A stretch of 47,779 nucleotides of DNA, taken from JAJPXC01 sp964520525. GTDB lineage: Bacteria; Bacteroidota; Bacteroidia; Bacteroidales; Muribaculaceae. Every line of letters begins with the position of its first letter. Position 1 is the stretch's first letter. The stretch is from assembly GCA_964520525.1 (NCBI GenBank), contig CAZFNR010000011.1:1-47779 (forward strand). Direction: 5' to 3'. Position numbers and translations under genes: made by a program. This document shows, piece by piece, positions 22,777 through 31,858 of this stretch. The notes beneath the pieces are model-generated. The model was not told where the DNA came from, ran no database searches, and saw only the letters and a list, made by a program, of their open reading frames with translations.

Positions 22777-25700
22777 ATGGATTTACAAGGTCTCCGAAAT
22801 CTTTTTCTCTCTAAGGCGCGGGAAGAAGCCATTGCCGCTGCGTTCAAAAGCCGCAGCTCCAAACCCGCCGAATTTTACGGTCTGGCGGGGTCGTCAACCG
22901 CGATGATACTCTCATCGCTCGCGGCGGGGAAAAACCGGCCGCTGCTCATAATCGGCGACTCGCTCGACGACGCCGGCTACCTTTACCACGACCTGTCGAG
23001 AATACTCGGCGAGGAGGGCGTGGCGATATTCCCCTCAGGATATAAACGCGACATAAAATACGGTCAAGTCGACCCGCCAAACCAGATTCTCAGAGTCGAG
23101 GCGCTAAACCGCTGGAACGACAGCGGCTCTCTCAGCGTACTCATCACATATCCCGAAGCGTTGGCCGAGAGAGTCGCTTCACGCGAGACCCTCGACCACC
23201 ACACTCTGCGGCTGCAAGTCGGAGACGCGGCGGGGCTAACCAACTCCGAGAAATGGCTGAAAGAGAACGGATTCACCGAGGTTGATTACGTCTACGAGCC
23301 AGGCACATTCGCAATCAGGGGCTCAATCCTCGACATATTCGGCTACTCCCACGAGCTACCGTTCAGAATCGACTTTTTCGGTGACGACATCGACTCAATA
23401 CGCACATTCAACATCGAGACCCAGCTCTCTCAGGAACGCCTCGAAAAAGTCGCCATAACATCCAACGTCGCATCACAAAGCCGCGGCGAGTCGCTGCTCA
23501 GCTTCATCGACCCCAAAACGCGCATCGCACTCCGCGACGAGCGTTACACCATCGACCGCATAAAAGCCATCGCATCCGAATCCATATCGACAAGCGCGGT
23601 CATAGCTGCCGAGGGCGACGCGTCGGCAATGACCCAAGTGATTGACCCCGATGAGTTCGCGGCTGCGTTACCTCGGTTCAAACGGTTCATATTCAGGGCC
23701 GGGACATCACACGACGGCGACGCCGCCGCAACTTGCGCCATCGACTTTCAATGCTCTCCGCAAGGCATTTTCCACAAAAATTTCGACCTCATCAGCGACT
23801 CGCTGAAACGCCTCCTCGCCGATGGATATAAACTGTTCATCCTGAGCGACAGCGACCATCAGATTGAGCGACTGCGCGCAATCTTTGCCGACCGCGGCGA
23901 CGACATCACGTTTACCCCCGTCATTGGCACACTCCATGAAGGTTTCGTCGACCACTTAACCCAAACCGCCGTCTTCACCGACCACCAAATTTTTGACCGG
24001 TTCCACAAATACAACCTCAAGAGCGACCGGGCGCGCTCAGGCAAACTCGCCCTATCGCTAAAAGAATTAGCCTCGATAGAGCCGGGCGACTACATCGTTC
24101 ACGTCGACCACGGTGTCGGCAAATTCGCCGGGCTGCTGCGCACCAACGTCAATGGGCGCACACAGGAGATGATAAAGCTCACATACCAGAACGACGACAT
24201 TATATTCGTCTCCATCCACGCTCTCCACAAACTCGCGAAATACCGGGGAAAAGAAGGTGTACCCCCCAAAATCAACAAACTCGGCTCAGGCGCATGGAAC
24301 AAAGTCAAGGAACGCACAAAGAGCAAGCTGAAAGATATCGCACGCGACCTAATCAAACTCTATGCCGCCCGCAAAGATGAAAAAGGACACAGCTTCGCCC
24401 CCGACTCATACCTCCAGCACGAGCTTGAAGCATCGTTCATCTACGAGGACACCCCCGACCAGCTAACCGCCACTCAGGCCGTGAAAGCCGACATGGAAAG
24501 TCCGCGCCCGATGGACAGGCTCATTTGCGGAGATGTCGGATTCGGCAAGACCGAGATTGCCATCCGAGCCGCGTTCAAGGCCGCCGCCGACGGCAAACAG
24601 ACCGCGGTGCTCGTCCCCACCACAGTGTTGGCCTACCAACACTTCAACACGTTCAAGGAACGGCTCAAAGACTTCCCCGTGAGAGTCGATTATCTGTCAA
24701 GAGCTCGCACTCCCAAGCAAGTAAAACAAATAATCACCGACCTCGCCGACGGAAAAATCGACATACTCATCGGCACACACAAAATCATTGGCAAAGAGGT
24801 GAAATTCAAAGACCTCGGCCTGTTGATTGTCGACGAGGAGCAAAAGTTTGGCGTGGCCGTCAAAGAGAAGCTAAAGCAGATGAAAGTCAACGTCGACACC
24901 CTCACCATGAGCGCCACACCTATACCGCGCACACTGCAATTCTCTCTGATGGGAGCGCGTGACCTCTCTGCGATAACCACACCGCCAGCCAACCGCTATC
25001 CAATCATCACCTCGGTCAACTCGCTTAGCGACGATATTGTCACCGAAGCCATCAACTTCGAGATGTCGCGCAACGGGCAGGTATTCATGATAAACCACCG
25101 CATCGAAGGGCTCTATGAGATGGAGGCGATGGTGAAACGTCTCGTCCCCGACGCCCGCACCATAGTCGCCCACGGACAGCTGCCGCCCGAAAAACTCGAA
25201 AAAGCCATCATCGACTTCGCCAACCACGACTACGACATCCTGCTCGCGACCACCATCATCGAGAGCGGTATCGATATGCCCAACGTCAACACCATCATGG
25301 TCAACAATGCCCAGAACTTCGGACTGAGCGAATTGCACCAGCTCCGCGGCCGTGTGGGACGCAGCTCGCGCAAAGCGTTCTGTTACCTGCTCGTGCCGCC
25401 CCACGTCCCGCTCTCACCGGTCTCCCGGCGCAGGCTGCAAGCAATTGAAAGCTTCTCTGACCTCGGAAGCGGCATACACATCGCCATGCAGGACCTCGAC
25501 ATACGAGGCGCGGGCAACCTCCTCGGCGCCGAACAGAGCGGATTCATAGCCGACCTCGGCTACGAGACATATCAGAAAATCCTCAAAGAAGCCGTCACCG
25601 AACTGCGCAACGAGGAATTCAGCGACACTCTCACCGCCGACGACACACCCAATGGTGAGAAAGAATATGTGGCCGATTGCGTGATAGAGAGCGACATGGA

Positions 25701-26133
25701 ACTGCTCCTCCCCGCACTCTATGTCCCACAGGAGAGCGAGCGCATTTCCCTCTATCAGGAACTCGACAGCATCGAGCGAGAGACCGACTTGCAGGCATTC
25801 CGCACCCGTCTCGAAGACCGATTTGGGAAAATACCCCCCGAAACAGCCGAACTGTTGCGCATACCGCGGCTGCGCAGACTCGCACGACAGCTCGGAATAG
25901 AAAAAGTGGTGCTGAAACAAGAGATAATGTACATCTACTTCGTCGACGACACAAACCGCGCATACTATCAGTCACCGATGTTCGGAAGAATCCTCAACTA
26001 CCTGCAGATGAACCCCCGCCGATGCAAAATCAGAGAAAAAAACTCGCGCCGAAGCATAGCCATCTCAGCCGTCGCTAACGTCGAAACCGCCGTCGATATA
26101 CTCGCCACAATCCACTCCCTCCCCACGGTCTAA
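22777..26133 (+). CDS. mfd: transcription-repair coupling factor
   Basis: The 1118-residue ATP-driven translocase pushes stalled RNA polymerase off damaged DNA and recruits UvrA. Order of domains: UvrB-like N-terminal region (about 40-330, with YEPGTFAIRGSILDIFGY), the RNA polymerase interaction domain (about 420-500, with GDYIVHVDHGVGKF), then a RecG-like helicase. The helicase has Walker A GDVGFGKT (Lys591), DEEQ (from Asp686), the SATPIPRTL motif and HQLRGRVGRS. A C-terminal TRCF domain (about 960-1100) closes the protein. All motor motifs are intact and the length is near the E. coli protein (1148). Cytosolic. The upstream protease gene is 13 bp away. Confidence 0.97.
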   Translation: MDLQGLRNLFLSKAREEAIAAAFKSRSSKPAEFYGLAGSSTAMILSSLAAGKNRPLLIIGDSLDDAGYLYHDLSRILGEEGVAIFPSGYKRDIKYGQVDPPNQILRVEALNRWNDSGSLSVLITYPEALAERVASRETLDHHTLRLQVGDAAGLTNSEKWLKENGFTEVDYVYEPGTFAIRGSILDIFGYSHELPFRIDFFGDDIDSIRTFNIETQLSQERLEKVAITSNVASQSRGESLLSFIDPKTRIALRDERYTIDRIKAIASESISTSAVIAAEGDASAMTQVIDPDEFAAALPRFKRFIFRAGTSHDGDAAATCAIDFQCSPQGIFHKNFDLISDSLKRLLADGYKLFILSDSDHQIERLRAIFADRGDDITFTPVIGTLHEGFVDHLTQTAVFTDHQIFDRFHKYNLKSDRARSGKLALSLKELASIEPGDYIVHVDHGVGKFAGLLRTNVNGRTQEMIKLTYQNDDIIFVSIHALHKLAKYRGKEGVPPKINKLGSGAWNKVKERTKSKLKDIARDLIKLYAARKDEKGHSFAPDSYLQHELEASFIYEDTPDQLTATQAVKADMESPRPMDRLICGDVGFGKTEIAIRAAFKAAADGKQTAVLVPTTVLAYQHFNTFKERLKDFPVRVDYLSRARTPKQVKQIITDLADGKIDILIGTHKIIGKEVKFKDLGLLIVDEEQKFGVAVKEKLKQMKVNVDTLTMSATPIPRTLQFSLMGARDLSAITTPPANRYPIITSVNSLSDDIVTEAINFEMSRNGQVFMINHRIEGLYEMEAMVKRLVPDARTIVAHGQLPPEKLEKAIIDFANHDYDILLATTIIESGIDMPNVNTIMVNNAQNFGLSELHQLRGRVGRSSRKAFCYLLVPPHVPLSPVSRRRLQAIESFSDLGSGIHIAMQDLDIRGAGNLLGAEQSGFIADLGYETYQKILKEAVTELRNEEFSDTLTADDTPNGEKEYVADCVIESDMELLLPALYVPQESERISLYQELDSIERETDLQAFRTRLEDRFGKIPPETAELLRIPRLRRLARQLGIEKVVLKQEIMYIYFVDDTNRAYYQSPMFGRILNYLQMNPRRCKIREKNSRRSIAISAVANVETAVDILATIHSLPTV

Positions 26134-26227
26134 CCCGTCACCCCCCCCGCGAGGTGATAACTCCGTGATTAATGCGCATCCCCAAGCGTGTGGAGAGAGG
26201 GAACGGAGCGGTGGCGGTTCATGGAAA

Positions 26228-26259
26228 TTTGGCTTGTAATGAGAAAAGTGTTATCTTTG
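26228..26259 (+). promoter_or_regulatory. promoter of the sirtuin gene
   Basis: TTTG (26228-26231), 20 bases, TATCTTTG (26252-26259), 40-49 bases before the start codons. Confidence 0.65.
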
Positions 26260-26299
26260 AAATCGGTGTGTTTTTGAGCCATACAACCTAAATATAAAT

Positions 26300-26998
26300 A
26301 TGTGTATCATGAAAAAGAAACTTGTCATATCGACCGGAGCCGGGATGAGTGCTGAGAGCGGCATCTCCACCTTCCGCGACGCCGGAGGCCTTTGGGAAAA
26401 ATATCCGGTGATGGAGGTGTGCAGCGCCGACGGCTTCAGCCGCAACCCCGCGCTCGTCCATGAATTTTACAACGCCCGCCGCCGCAACTTGTTGAATGCG
26501 CGACCCAACGCCGGGCATCTCGGGTTGGTAGACCTTGAAAAGGATTATGATGTGCACATCATCACTCAAAACGTCGACAACCTGCATGAGCAGGCCGGCT
26601 CGTCAAATGTGTTGCACCTCCACGGCGAGCTGATGAAAATCAGGTCGGTCACCCACCCCGAACGCGTCTACACGCTGTCGCCCGAAAATATCGAAACCAC
26701 CCCCGACAGCCGTGACATCCATGGCGACCCGGTGAGACCACACATCGTGTTTTTCCAAGAAGCTGTTCCCAACATGGAACCGGCGGTGCGATTGGTGTCG
26801 GAGGCCGACATTTTCGTTGTAATCGGGACATCGCTCGTCGTCTACCCGGCAGCGTCGCTGCTCCACTACGTCAAGCGCGGCGTGCCCATTTACTACATCG
26901 ACCCCAACCCCGCTACCGTGCCACCCGAAGTGACGGTGCTCAAGATGAACGCATCGGAAGGAGTGGCGCGGCTGACCGAGATACTGCGGAAAGGTTAG
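26300..26998 (+). CDS. Sir2-family NAD-dependent protein deacylase
   Basis: The 232-residue sirtuin removes acyl groups from lysines using NAD. The NAD-binding GAGMSAESGISTFRD is at residues 13-27, TQNVDNLHEQAG at 89-100, and the catalytic His108 is in HLHGE. Late NAD-binding motifs IGTSLVVYPAASL and YIDPNP are present. The zinc-ribbon cysteines that normally follow the catalytic His (two CxxC pairs) are absent: between HGE and RPHIVFF there is no Cys. Relatives in Bacteroides also lack most of them, so this is a family trait, not decay. The start may be the ATG at 26300 or the one at 26309 (MKKKLVIS). Monocistronic with its own promoter; cytosolic. Confidence 0.93.
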   Translation: MCIMKKKLVISTGAGMSAESGISTFRDAGGLWEKYPVMEVCSADGFSRNPALVHEFYNARRRNLLNARPNAGHLGLVDLEKDYDVHIITQNVDNLHEQAGSSNVLHLHGELMKIRSVTHPERVYTLSPENIETTPDSRDIHGDPVRPHIVFFQEAVPNMEPAVRLVSEADIFVVIGTSLVVYPAASLLHYVKRGVPIYYIDPNPATVPPEVTVLKMNASEGVARLTEILRKG

Positions 26999-27021
26999 AC
27001 CCGGGGTTATGGCAAAATTTA

Positions 27022-27053
27022 TTTGCTTTTACTCTCCACATCCCCTATCTTTG
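27022..27053 (+). promoter_or_regulatory. promoter of the branching enzyme gene
   Basis: TTTG (27022-27025), 20 bases, TATCTTTG (27046-27053), giving a leader of about 60 nt. Confidence 0.68.
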
Positions 27054-27118
27054 TCTCAGAATGAGGAATTCATAAACGATAGTCCCGTAAACGCATAACA
27101 GTGTAACTCCCGAATCTA

Positions 27119-29131
27119 ATGAAGCCACTTACCATAATCAAAAACGACCCCTGGCTTGAACCGTATTCCGACGCCATAACCGGTCGCCACAACGATGCAA
27201 TCAACAAAGAACGCGAACTGACCGACGGCGGCAAAACCACACTCGACAATTTCGCCAACGCCCACAACTATTTCGGGCTGCACCGCACGGAAAATGGCGG
27301 ATGGGTATTCCGCGAATGGGCGCCCAACGCCACAGGCATCACACTGATAGGTGACTTCTCACACTGGTGCGAATTGGTGAAATACCGCCTGAAGCGCAAA
27401 GAAAACGGCGTGTGGGAGATAAAGTTGAAAGAGGGAGATTTACACGACGGTGACCTGTACAAAATGAAAGTTTACTGGGAAGGGGGCGAGGGCGAACGCA
27501 TCCCTGCCTATGCCACACGCGTGATTCAAGACGACACGACACATATCTTCTCGGCCCAGGTGTGGGCACCCGCCGAGCCTTACCGATGGAGGGTGAAGAA
27601 GTTCAAACCCGACACACGCCCGCTGCTCATCTATGAGTGCCACATCGGCATGGCCCAGGAGCGCGAGGGGGTCGGCACCTACACCGAGTTCCGCGACAGC
27701 ATACTGCCCCGCATAGCCAAAGACGGCTACAACGCCATACAAATCATGGCCATCCAAGAACACCCCTACTACGGGTCGTTCGGCTATCATGTGTCGAGCT
27801 TCTTCGCTCCGTCGAGCCGCTTCGGCACTCCCGAGGAGCTGAAATCGCTCATCGACGAGGCCCACAAACTCGGCATCGCCGTAATCATGGACATCGTCCA
27901 CTCCCACGCCGTCAAAAACGAGGTTGAAGGCCTGGGACGGCTCGACGGAAGCTACAACCAATACTTCTATGACGACCACCGGCGCGAGCACCCGGCATGG
28001 GACTCGCTCTGTTTCGACTATGGCAAAAACGAGGTGTTGCACTTCTTGCTGTCAAACTGCAAGTATTGGTTAGAAGAGTTCAAGTTTGACGGATTCCGTT
28101 TCGACGGCGTCACCTCGATGCTCTACTACAATCACGGCCTCGGGCAGGCGTTCGGGTCATACGCCGATTATTACAACGGCGGACAGGACACCAACGCCAT
28201 AGTTTATCTCACTTTAGCCAACAAACTGATTCACAAGATAAATCCCAGAGCAATCACCATCGCCGAGGAGATGAGCGGTATGCCCGGCCTGGCCATCAAG
28301 GCGTCCGACGGCGGCATAGGTTTTGACTACCGCATGGCGATGGGCATCCCCGACTATTGGATTAAGATGCTCAAAGAGAAAAAAGATGAGGACTGGCATC
28401 CGACATCGATATTCTGGGAACTCACCAACAGGCGCGCCGATGAAAAGACCATCAGCTACGCCGAAAGCCACGACCAAGCGTTAGTGGGCGACAAGACCAT
28501 CATTTTCCGCTTGATTGACAAGGAGATGTACTGGCACATGATGGTTGGCGACACCGACATGACCGTGGCGCGCGGCATGGCCCTCCACAAGATGATTAGG
28601 CTCGTGACGCTCGCAACCATCAACGGCGGCTATCTCAATTTCATGGGCAACGAATGGGGGCACCCCGAATGGATTGATTTCCCCCGCGAAGGCAACGGTT
28701 GGAGCTACAAATATGCCCGCCGGCAATGGAGCCTCGTGGACCGCGAAGACCTGCAATACAAATTCCTCAACGCTTTTGACAACGCGATGCTAAAACTCGT
28801 GTCAGAGGTAAAAGACTTCCAAGCCCTGCCCGTGGAAAAACTTTGGGATAAAGATGACGACCAAGTGCTGGGATTCAAGCGCGGCGATTTAGTGTTTGTG
28901 TTCAATTTCAACCCATTCAAGTCGTTTGACAACTACGGCATCCTGGCACCCATCGGGGAGTATGAGGTGGTGCTGTCGACCGACAGCCCTGCCTACGGCG
29001 GGTTCGGCAACATCGACGAGAAAGTCAAACATCTCACGCAGCCCGACGACCTATATTCACCACGCGGCATCGAGTGGCTGAAACTATACCTGCCGACACG
29101 CTCCGCACAGGTGTTACGGCTCAAAAGATAA
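27119..29131 (+). CDS. glgB: 1,4-alpha-glucan branching enzyme (eukaryote-like GH13_8 type)
   Basis: The 670-residue enzyme makes alpha-1,6 branches in glycogen. An N-terminal CBM48 domain (about 50-150; GWVFREWAPNATGITLIGDFSHW) is followed by the GH13 barrel. Catalytic residues are visible: nucleophile Asp329 in FRFDGVTSML, acid/base Glu383 in AEEMSGMPG, and the transition-state Asp452 in ESHDQALVGDK. The LNFMGNEWGHPEWIDFPREGN segment is typical of the GBE1-like branch used by Bacteroidota, not the E. coli GlgB branch. The C-terminal beta domain ends in SAQVLRLKR. Monocistronic, with its own promoter and a hairpin past the stop. Cytosolic; other glycogen genes are not in the window. Confidence 0.95.
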   Translation: MKPLTIIKNDPWLEPYSDAITGRHNDAINKERELTDGGKTTLDNFANAHNYFGLHRTENGGWVFREWAPNATGITLIGDFSHWCELVKYRLKRKENGVWEIKLKEGDLHDGDLYKMKVYWEGGEGERIPAYATRVIQDDTTHIFSAQVWAPAEPYRWRVKKFKPDTRPLLIYECHIGMAQEREGVGTYTEFRDSILPRIAKDGYNAIQIMAIQEHPYYGSFGYHVSSFFAPSSRFGTPEELKSLIDEAHKLGIAVIMDIVHSHAVKNEVEGLGRLDGSYNQYFYDDHRREHPAWDSLCFDYGKNEVLHFLLSNCKYWLEEFKFDGFRFDGVTSMLYYNHGLGQAFGSYADYYNGGQDTNAIVYLTLANKLIHKINPRAITIAEEMSGMPGLAIKASDGGIGFDYRMAMGIPDYWIKMLKEKKDEDWHPTSIFWELTNRRADEKTISYAESHDQALVGDKTIIFRLIDKEMYWHMMVGDTDMTVARGMALHKMIRLVTLATINGGYLNFMGNEWGHPEWIDFPREGNGWSYKYARRQWSLVDREDLQYKFLNAFDNAMLKLVSEVKDFQALPVEKLWDKDDDQVLGFKRGDLVFVFNFNPFKSFDNYGILAPIGEYEVVLSTDSPAYGGFGNIDEKVKHLTQPDDLYSPRGIEWLKLYLPTRSAQVLRLKR

Positions 29132-29158
29132 GTCAACGACCGTTTTCGCGGCATCTCA

Positions 29159-29192
29159 TATGCGGGACCCTTCTGCACAAGGATTCCGCATA
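29159..29192 (+). terminator. hairpin past the branching enzyme gene, possible terminator
   Basis: TATGCGG (29159-29165) pairs with CCGCATA (29186-29192) and inside it CCTT with AAGG; a weak T-rich stretch (TTTCTTC) follows a few bases later. Confidence 0.45.
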
Positions 29193-29274
29193 CCGCATTT
29201 CTTCACATCGAGAGGGAAACTCTTATAAAAGACAGATGTTTCGCCTCTTTAACACACTTTAATCAAATTAATTG

Positions 29275-29304
29275 TTGCGCGTTCAAAATTATGTGCTACG
29301 TTTG
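29275..29304 (+). promoter_or_regulatory. promoter of the sigma factor gene
   Basis: TTG (29275-29277), 19 bases, TACGTTTG (29297-29304). Confidence 0.62.
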
Positions 29305-29386
29305 CATTGTCACACATTTGTAACATCTTTGTTTTCATTTTGTGACAATAGAGATGCATCGTATAACAACCAAAATAACAAGCTAT

Positions 29387-29890
29387 ATGGGATCTAACAA
29401 CTTTCAAGCCAACTTGATGAAGCTACAGCGCAACCTGCTCAACTTCGCCTATATGCTCACATCAAACCGCGACGATGCCTATGACCTGCTCCAAGACACC
29501 ACTCTCAAAGCCCTCGACAACAAAGAGAAGTACGTCGACAACACCAACTTCAAGGGATGGGTATTCACCATCATGCGCAACATCTTCATCAACAACTACC
29601 GCCGCGTGGCCCGCTCCGCGACCGTGGTCGACAACACCGAGAACCTCTACCACCTAAACCTGCCGCAGGACTCCGGGCTGGAAACCCCGGAAGGCGCGCT
29701 CGGAGTCAAGGAGGTCACCGACTTCATCAACGAGTTTCCCGACGAGTACCGCGTGCCGTTTTCGATGCACGTCGCGGGATACAAGTACAGCGAAATCGCC
29801 GAGAAGATGAAGCTGCCGCTTGGCACGGTCAAGAGCCGCATCTTTTTCGCCCGCAAGAAACTCCAAAAGCATTTCTCTGACTACCGCTAA
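29387..29890 (+). CDS. sigma-70 family (ECF-type) RNA polymerase sigma factor
   Basis: A 167-residue two-domain sigma factor. Region 2 (about residues 5-75) has NLLNFAYMLTSNRDDAYDLLQDT and the promoter-melting segment NFKGWVFTIMRNIFINNYRR. Region 4 (about 110-165) has FPDEYRVPFSMHVAGYKYSEIAEKM and the recognition helix LPLGTVKSRIFFARKKLQ. I prefer the ATG at 29387 (MGSNNFQANL) because close relatives start there; a GTG at 29342 and an ATG at 29354 are in frame. No anti-sigma gene is adjacent, unlike SusC/D-linked ECF factors, and close relatives are conserved stand-alone regulators. It lies about 230 bp upstream of the porT-porN run; a regulatory link is possible but unproven. Confidence 0.92.
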   Translation: MGSNNFQANLMKLQRNLLNFAYMLTSNRDDAYDLLQDTTLKALDNKEKYVDNTNFKGWVFTIMRNIFINNYRRVARSATVVDNTENLYHLNLPQDSGLETPEGALGVKEVTDFINEFPDEYRVPFSMHVAGYKYSEIAEKMKLPLGTVKSRIFFARKKLQKHFSDYR

Positions 29891-29917
29891 AAAACCGAGG
29901 TCACAAGGCTTGTTAGC

Positions 29918-29937
29918 GGCGGGACGGATAGCCCGCC
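29918..29937 (+). terminator. possible terminator hairpin after the sigma factor gene
   Basis: GGCGGG (29918-29923) pairs with CCCGCC (29932-29937) around an 8-base loop; T-rich sequence (TTTTATTTTT) follows about 20 bases later, so it is not a textbook terminator. Confidence 0.35.
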
Positions 29938-29983
29938 ACTCCCTCATAACCACAAGATTTTATTTTTAGATTCCAATCAAGAC

Positions 29984-30015
29984 AGGCCCGGCCGCCCCGA
30001 TAGCGAGCCGGGTCT
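29984..30015 (+). other. 9-bp hairpin upstream of porT
   Basis: AGGCCCGGC (29984-29992) pairs with GCCGGGTCT (30007-30015), one G-U pair, 14-base loop. It lies between the sigma factor gene and the por run. No clear TAnnTTTG promoter was found in 29891-30118. Confidence 0.4.
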
Positions 30016-30118
30016 AATCATGCGTCGTGGAGGGGGTCGGGCAGGTATTCACAGCGGAAGAGGATGGATAGCGGCACCGCGCAGGCAATAATCGGGGCAG
30101 GTCATCGTTAAAATATTG

Positions 30119-30835
30119 ATGAAGTGTCTACGATTAATATTAATTATATTTGTTGCCGCCGTCGGAGCGATGCCGTCAGCCGCGCGCCTGAACGACAAGG
30201 TGCTCAACCGCCCGTATGCCGACATGAGGCGGTGGCATCTCGGTTTTTCGGTGGGCACACACACCGAGGATTTGAAATTCACCCACAACGGATATGTCAC
30301 TGACGACGGGCAGACTTGGTTCATGGAGCAGCCGTCGTTCTCACCGGGATTTTGCGTTAACGGGCTTATCGACTTCAGGCTCAACAATTATTTCAACGTC
30401 AGATTCTCGCCGGGTATGTACTTCGGCAACCGCGAAGTGACGATGGTCAACACATCGGGAACCGAAAAGGAGAAAGTGAACCTGAAATCGACATTCGTGG
30501 TGCTGCCGCTCGACTTGAAATTCTCGGCAGTGAGGCTCCACAACGTGCGCCCCTACGTCACAGCCGGTGTCATGCCGACATTTGACGTCGCCAAGAAACG
30601 CCGCGACCCGCTGCAACTCACCAATAGCGACCTGTATCTGACCGTGGGTTTCGGGCTTGACATATATCTCCCCTACTTCAAGTTCATCCCTGAATTGAAA
30701 TTCTGCTTCGGGCTGTCAGACGTACTGAATCATGACCGCCCCGACTTAGCCGACGACCCGGGAATGATGAAATACACCCAATCACTGAAAAAGGCCACGT
30801 CGCAGATGGTCGTACTCACATTTTATTTTGAATGA
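30119..30835 (+). CDS. porT: type IX secretion protein PorT (outer-membrane barrel)
   Basis: A 238-residue protein with a signal peptide (cleavage near residue 22, after PSA) and the LNDKVLNRPYADMRRWHLGFSVGTHTEDL segment typical of PorT/SprT. Strand-like stretches run to a C-terminal VVLTFYFE. PorT is an eight-stranded outer-membrane barrel first found to be needed for gingipain export in Porphyromonas gingivalis; its step in T9SS assembly is still debated. I chose the ATG at 30119 over a TTG one codon earlier. Its stop overlaps the porP start by 4 bp (ATGA), so it is translationally coupled to the core T9SS genes. Confidence 0.88.
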   Translation: MKCLRLILIIFVAAVGAMPSAARLNDKVLNRPYADMRRWHLGFSVGTHTEDLKFTHNGYVTDDGQTWFMEQPSFSPGFCVNGLIDFRLNNYFNVRFSPGMYFGNREVTMVNTSGTEKEKVNLKSTFVVLPLDLKFSAVRLHNVRPYVTAGVMPTFDVAKKRRDPLQLTNSDLYLTVGFGLDIYLPYFKFIPELKFCFGLSDVLNHDRPDLADDPGMMKYTQSLKKATSQMVVLTFYFE

Positions 30836-31848
30836 CGATGATAAAAAGAGCTATAACCCACATCATAACACGCGCTTTGGCGGCGGCTCTGGCAATCGTC
30901 ATCCCAACATTGACGGAGTGGAAAGCGTCGGCGCAGGTCGACGCACAGTTCTCGCAATACTACGAGATGCCATTCTACTACAACCCGGGAGCCACAGGCA
31001 CCAATGACTTGCTCAACATCCGCGGGGGGACGAGAATGCAGTGGGTCGGGATAGACGGCGCGCCGCGCACGTTCGTAATCGGCGCCGAAATGCCGTTGAA
31101 ACTGTTCAACAAACGCTGGGGCATCGGGTTAGTGATGCAGCAAGAGAGCCTGGGCCTGTACCGCAACATGAATATCGGCGCACAAATATCATATAAAATC
31201 AAGCTGTTCAAGGGGACACTGTCGGCAGGACTGCAATTAGGGCTTATCGACGAGAGGTTCAAAGGCTCGGGGGTCTATATCCCTGACGATGACGACTACC
31301 ACGAGGGCGACGATGACGCCATACCCCGCTCCGACATCGGAGGGTCGACCTTCGACATGGGCTTAGGGGCGTTCTATAGCCACCGCCTGTTTTGGGCGGG
31401 GTTGTCACTGACCCACGCCACGTCGCCGACCATCACCATGAGCGCCGAAAGCGGCGAGGGTGGCAACGAAAAGAATTACGAGTTTCAAGCGGGCCGCATC
31501 CTTTATTTCATGGCCGGTAGCAATATTCCGATAAAAAACACGTTATTTGAAGTGATGCCGTCGATGCTGTACAAGACCGACTTTCAATTCTGGACTGTCG
31601 AAGCGACCGCACGGGTGCGCTACAACAAATTTCTGACCGCCGGCGTGGGATATCGCTACAACGATGCGTTAATAGCCACAGTGGCAGCGGAATACAAAGG
31701 ATTCTTCCTCGGTTACAGCTACGACTATCCGATAAGCGACATCGCCAAGGTGAGCAATGGCAGCCATGAAATTTTCGCAGGCTACAGCCTGAAACTCGAC
31801 CTGTCAGAGAAAAACAAGAATAAACACAAGAGCATACGCATAATGTAG
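30832..31848 (+). CDS. porP: type IX secretion outer-membrane protein PorP/SprF
   Basis: A 338-residue PorP/SprF-family barrel. After a signal peptide ending near SAQ it has the family start VDAQFSQYYEMPFYYNPGATGT and then NIRGGTRMQWVGIDGAPRTFVIGAEMPL. The repeated strands include GIGLVMQQESLGLYRN and the C-terminal GYSYDYPISD and HEIFAGYSLKLDL. In P. gingivalis PorP contacts PorK and PorM and is essential for T9SS. An acidic loop (DDDDYHEGDDD) lies near residue 155. The gene overlaps porT and is 10 bp before porK. Confidence 0.93.
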   Translation: MTMIKRAITHIITRALAAALAIVIPTLTEWKASAQVDAQFSQYYEMPFYYNPGATGTNDLLNIRGGTRMQWVGIDGAPRTFVIGAEMPLKLFNKRWGIGLVMQQESLGLYRNMNIGAQISYKIKLFKGTLSAGLQLGLIDERFKGSGVYIPDDDDYHEGDDDAIPRSDIGGSTFDMGLGAFYSHRLFWAGLSLTHATSPTITMSAESGEGGNEKNYEFQAGRILYFMAGSNIPIKNTLFEVMPSMLYKTDFQFWTVEATARVRYNKFLTAGVGYRYNDALIATVAAEYKGFFLGYSYDYPISDIAKVSNGSHEIFAGYSLKLDLSEKNKNKHKSIRIM

Positions 31849-31858
31849 AGCAAACGAT

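Noticed and set aside
26138..26157. TCACC/GGTGA hairpin after mfd
   Set aside because: A 5-bp stem with a 10-base loop and no T run is too weak to call a terminator.
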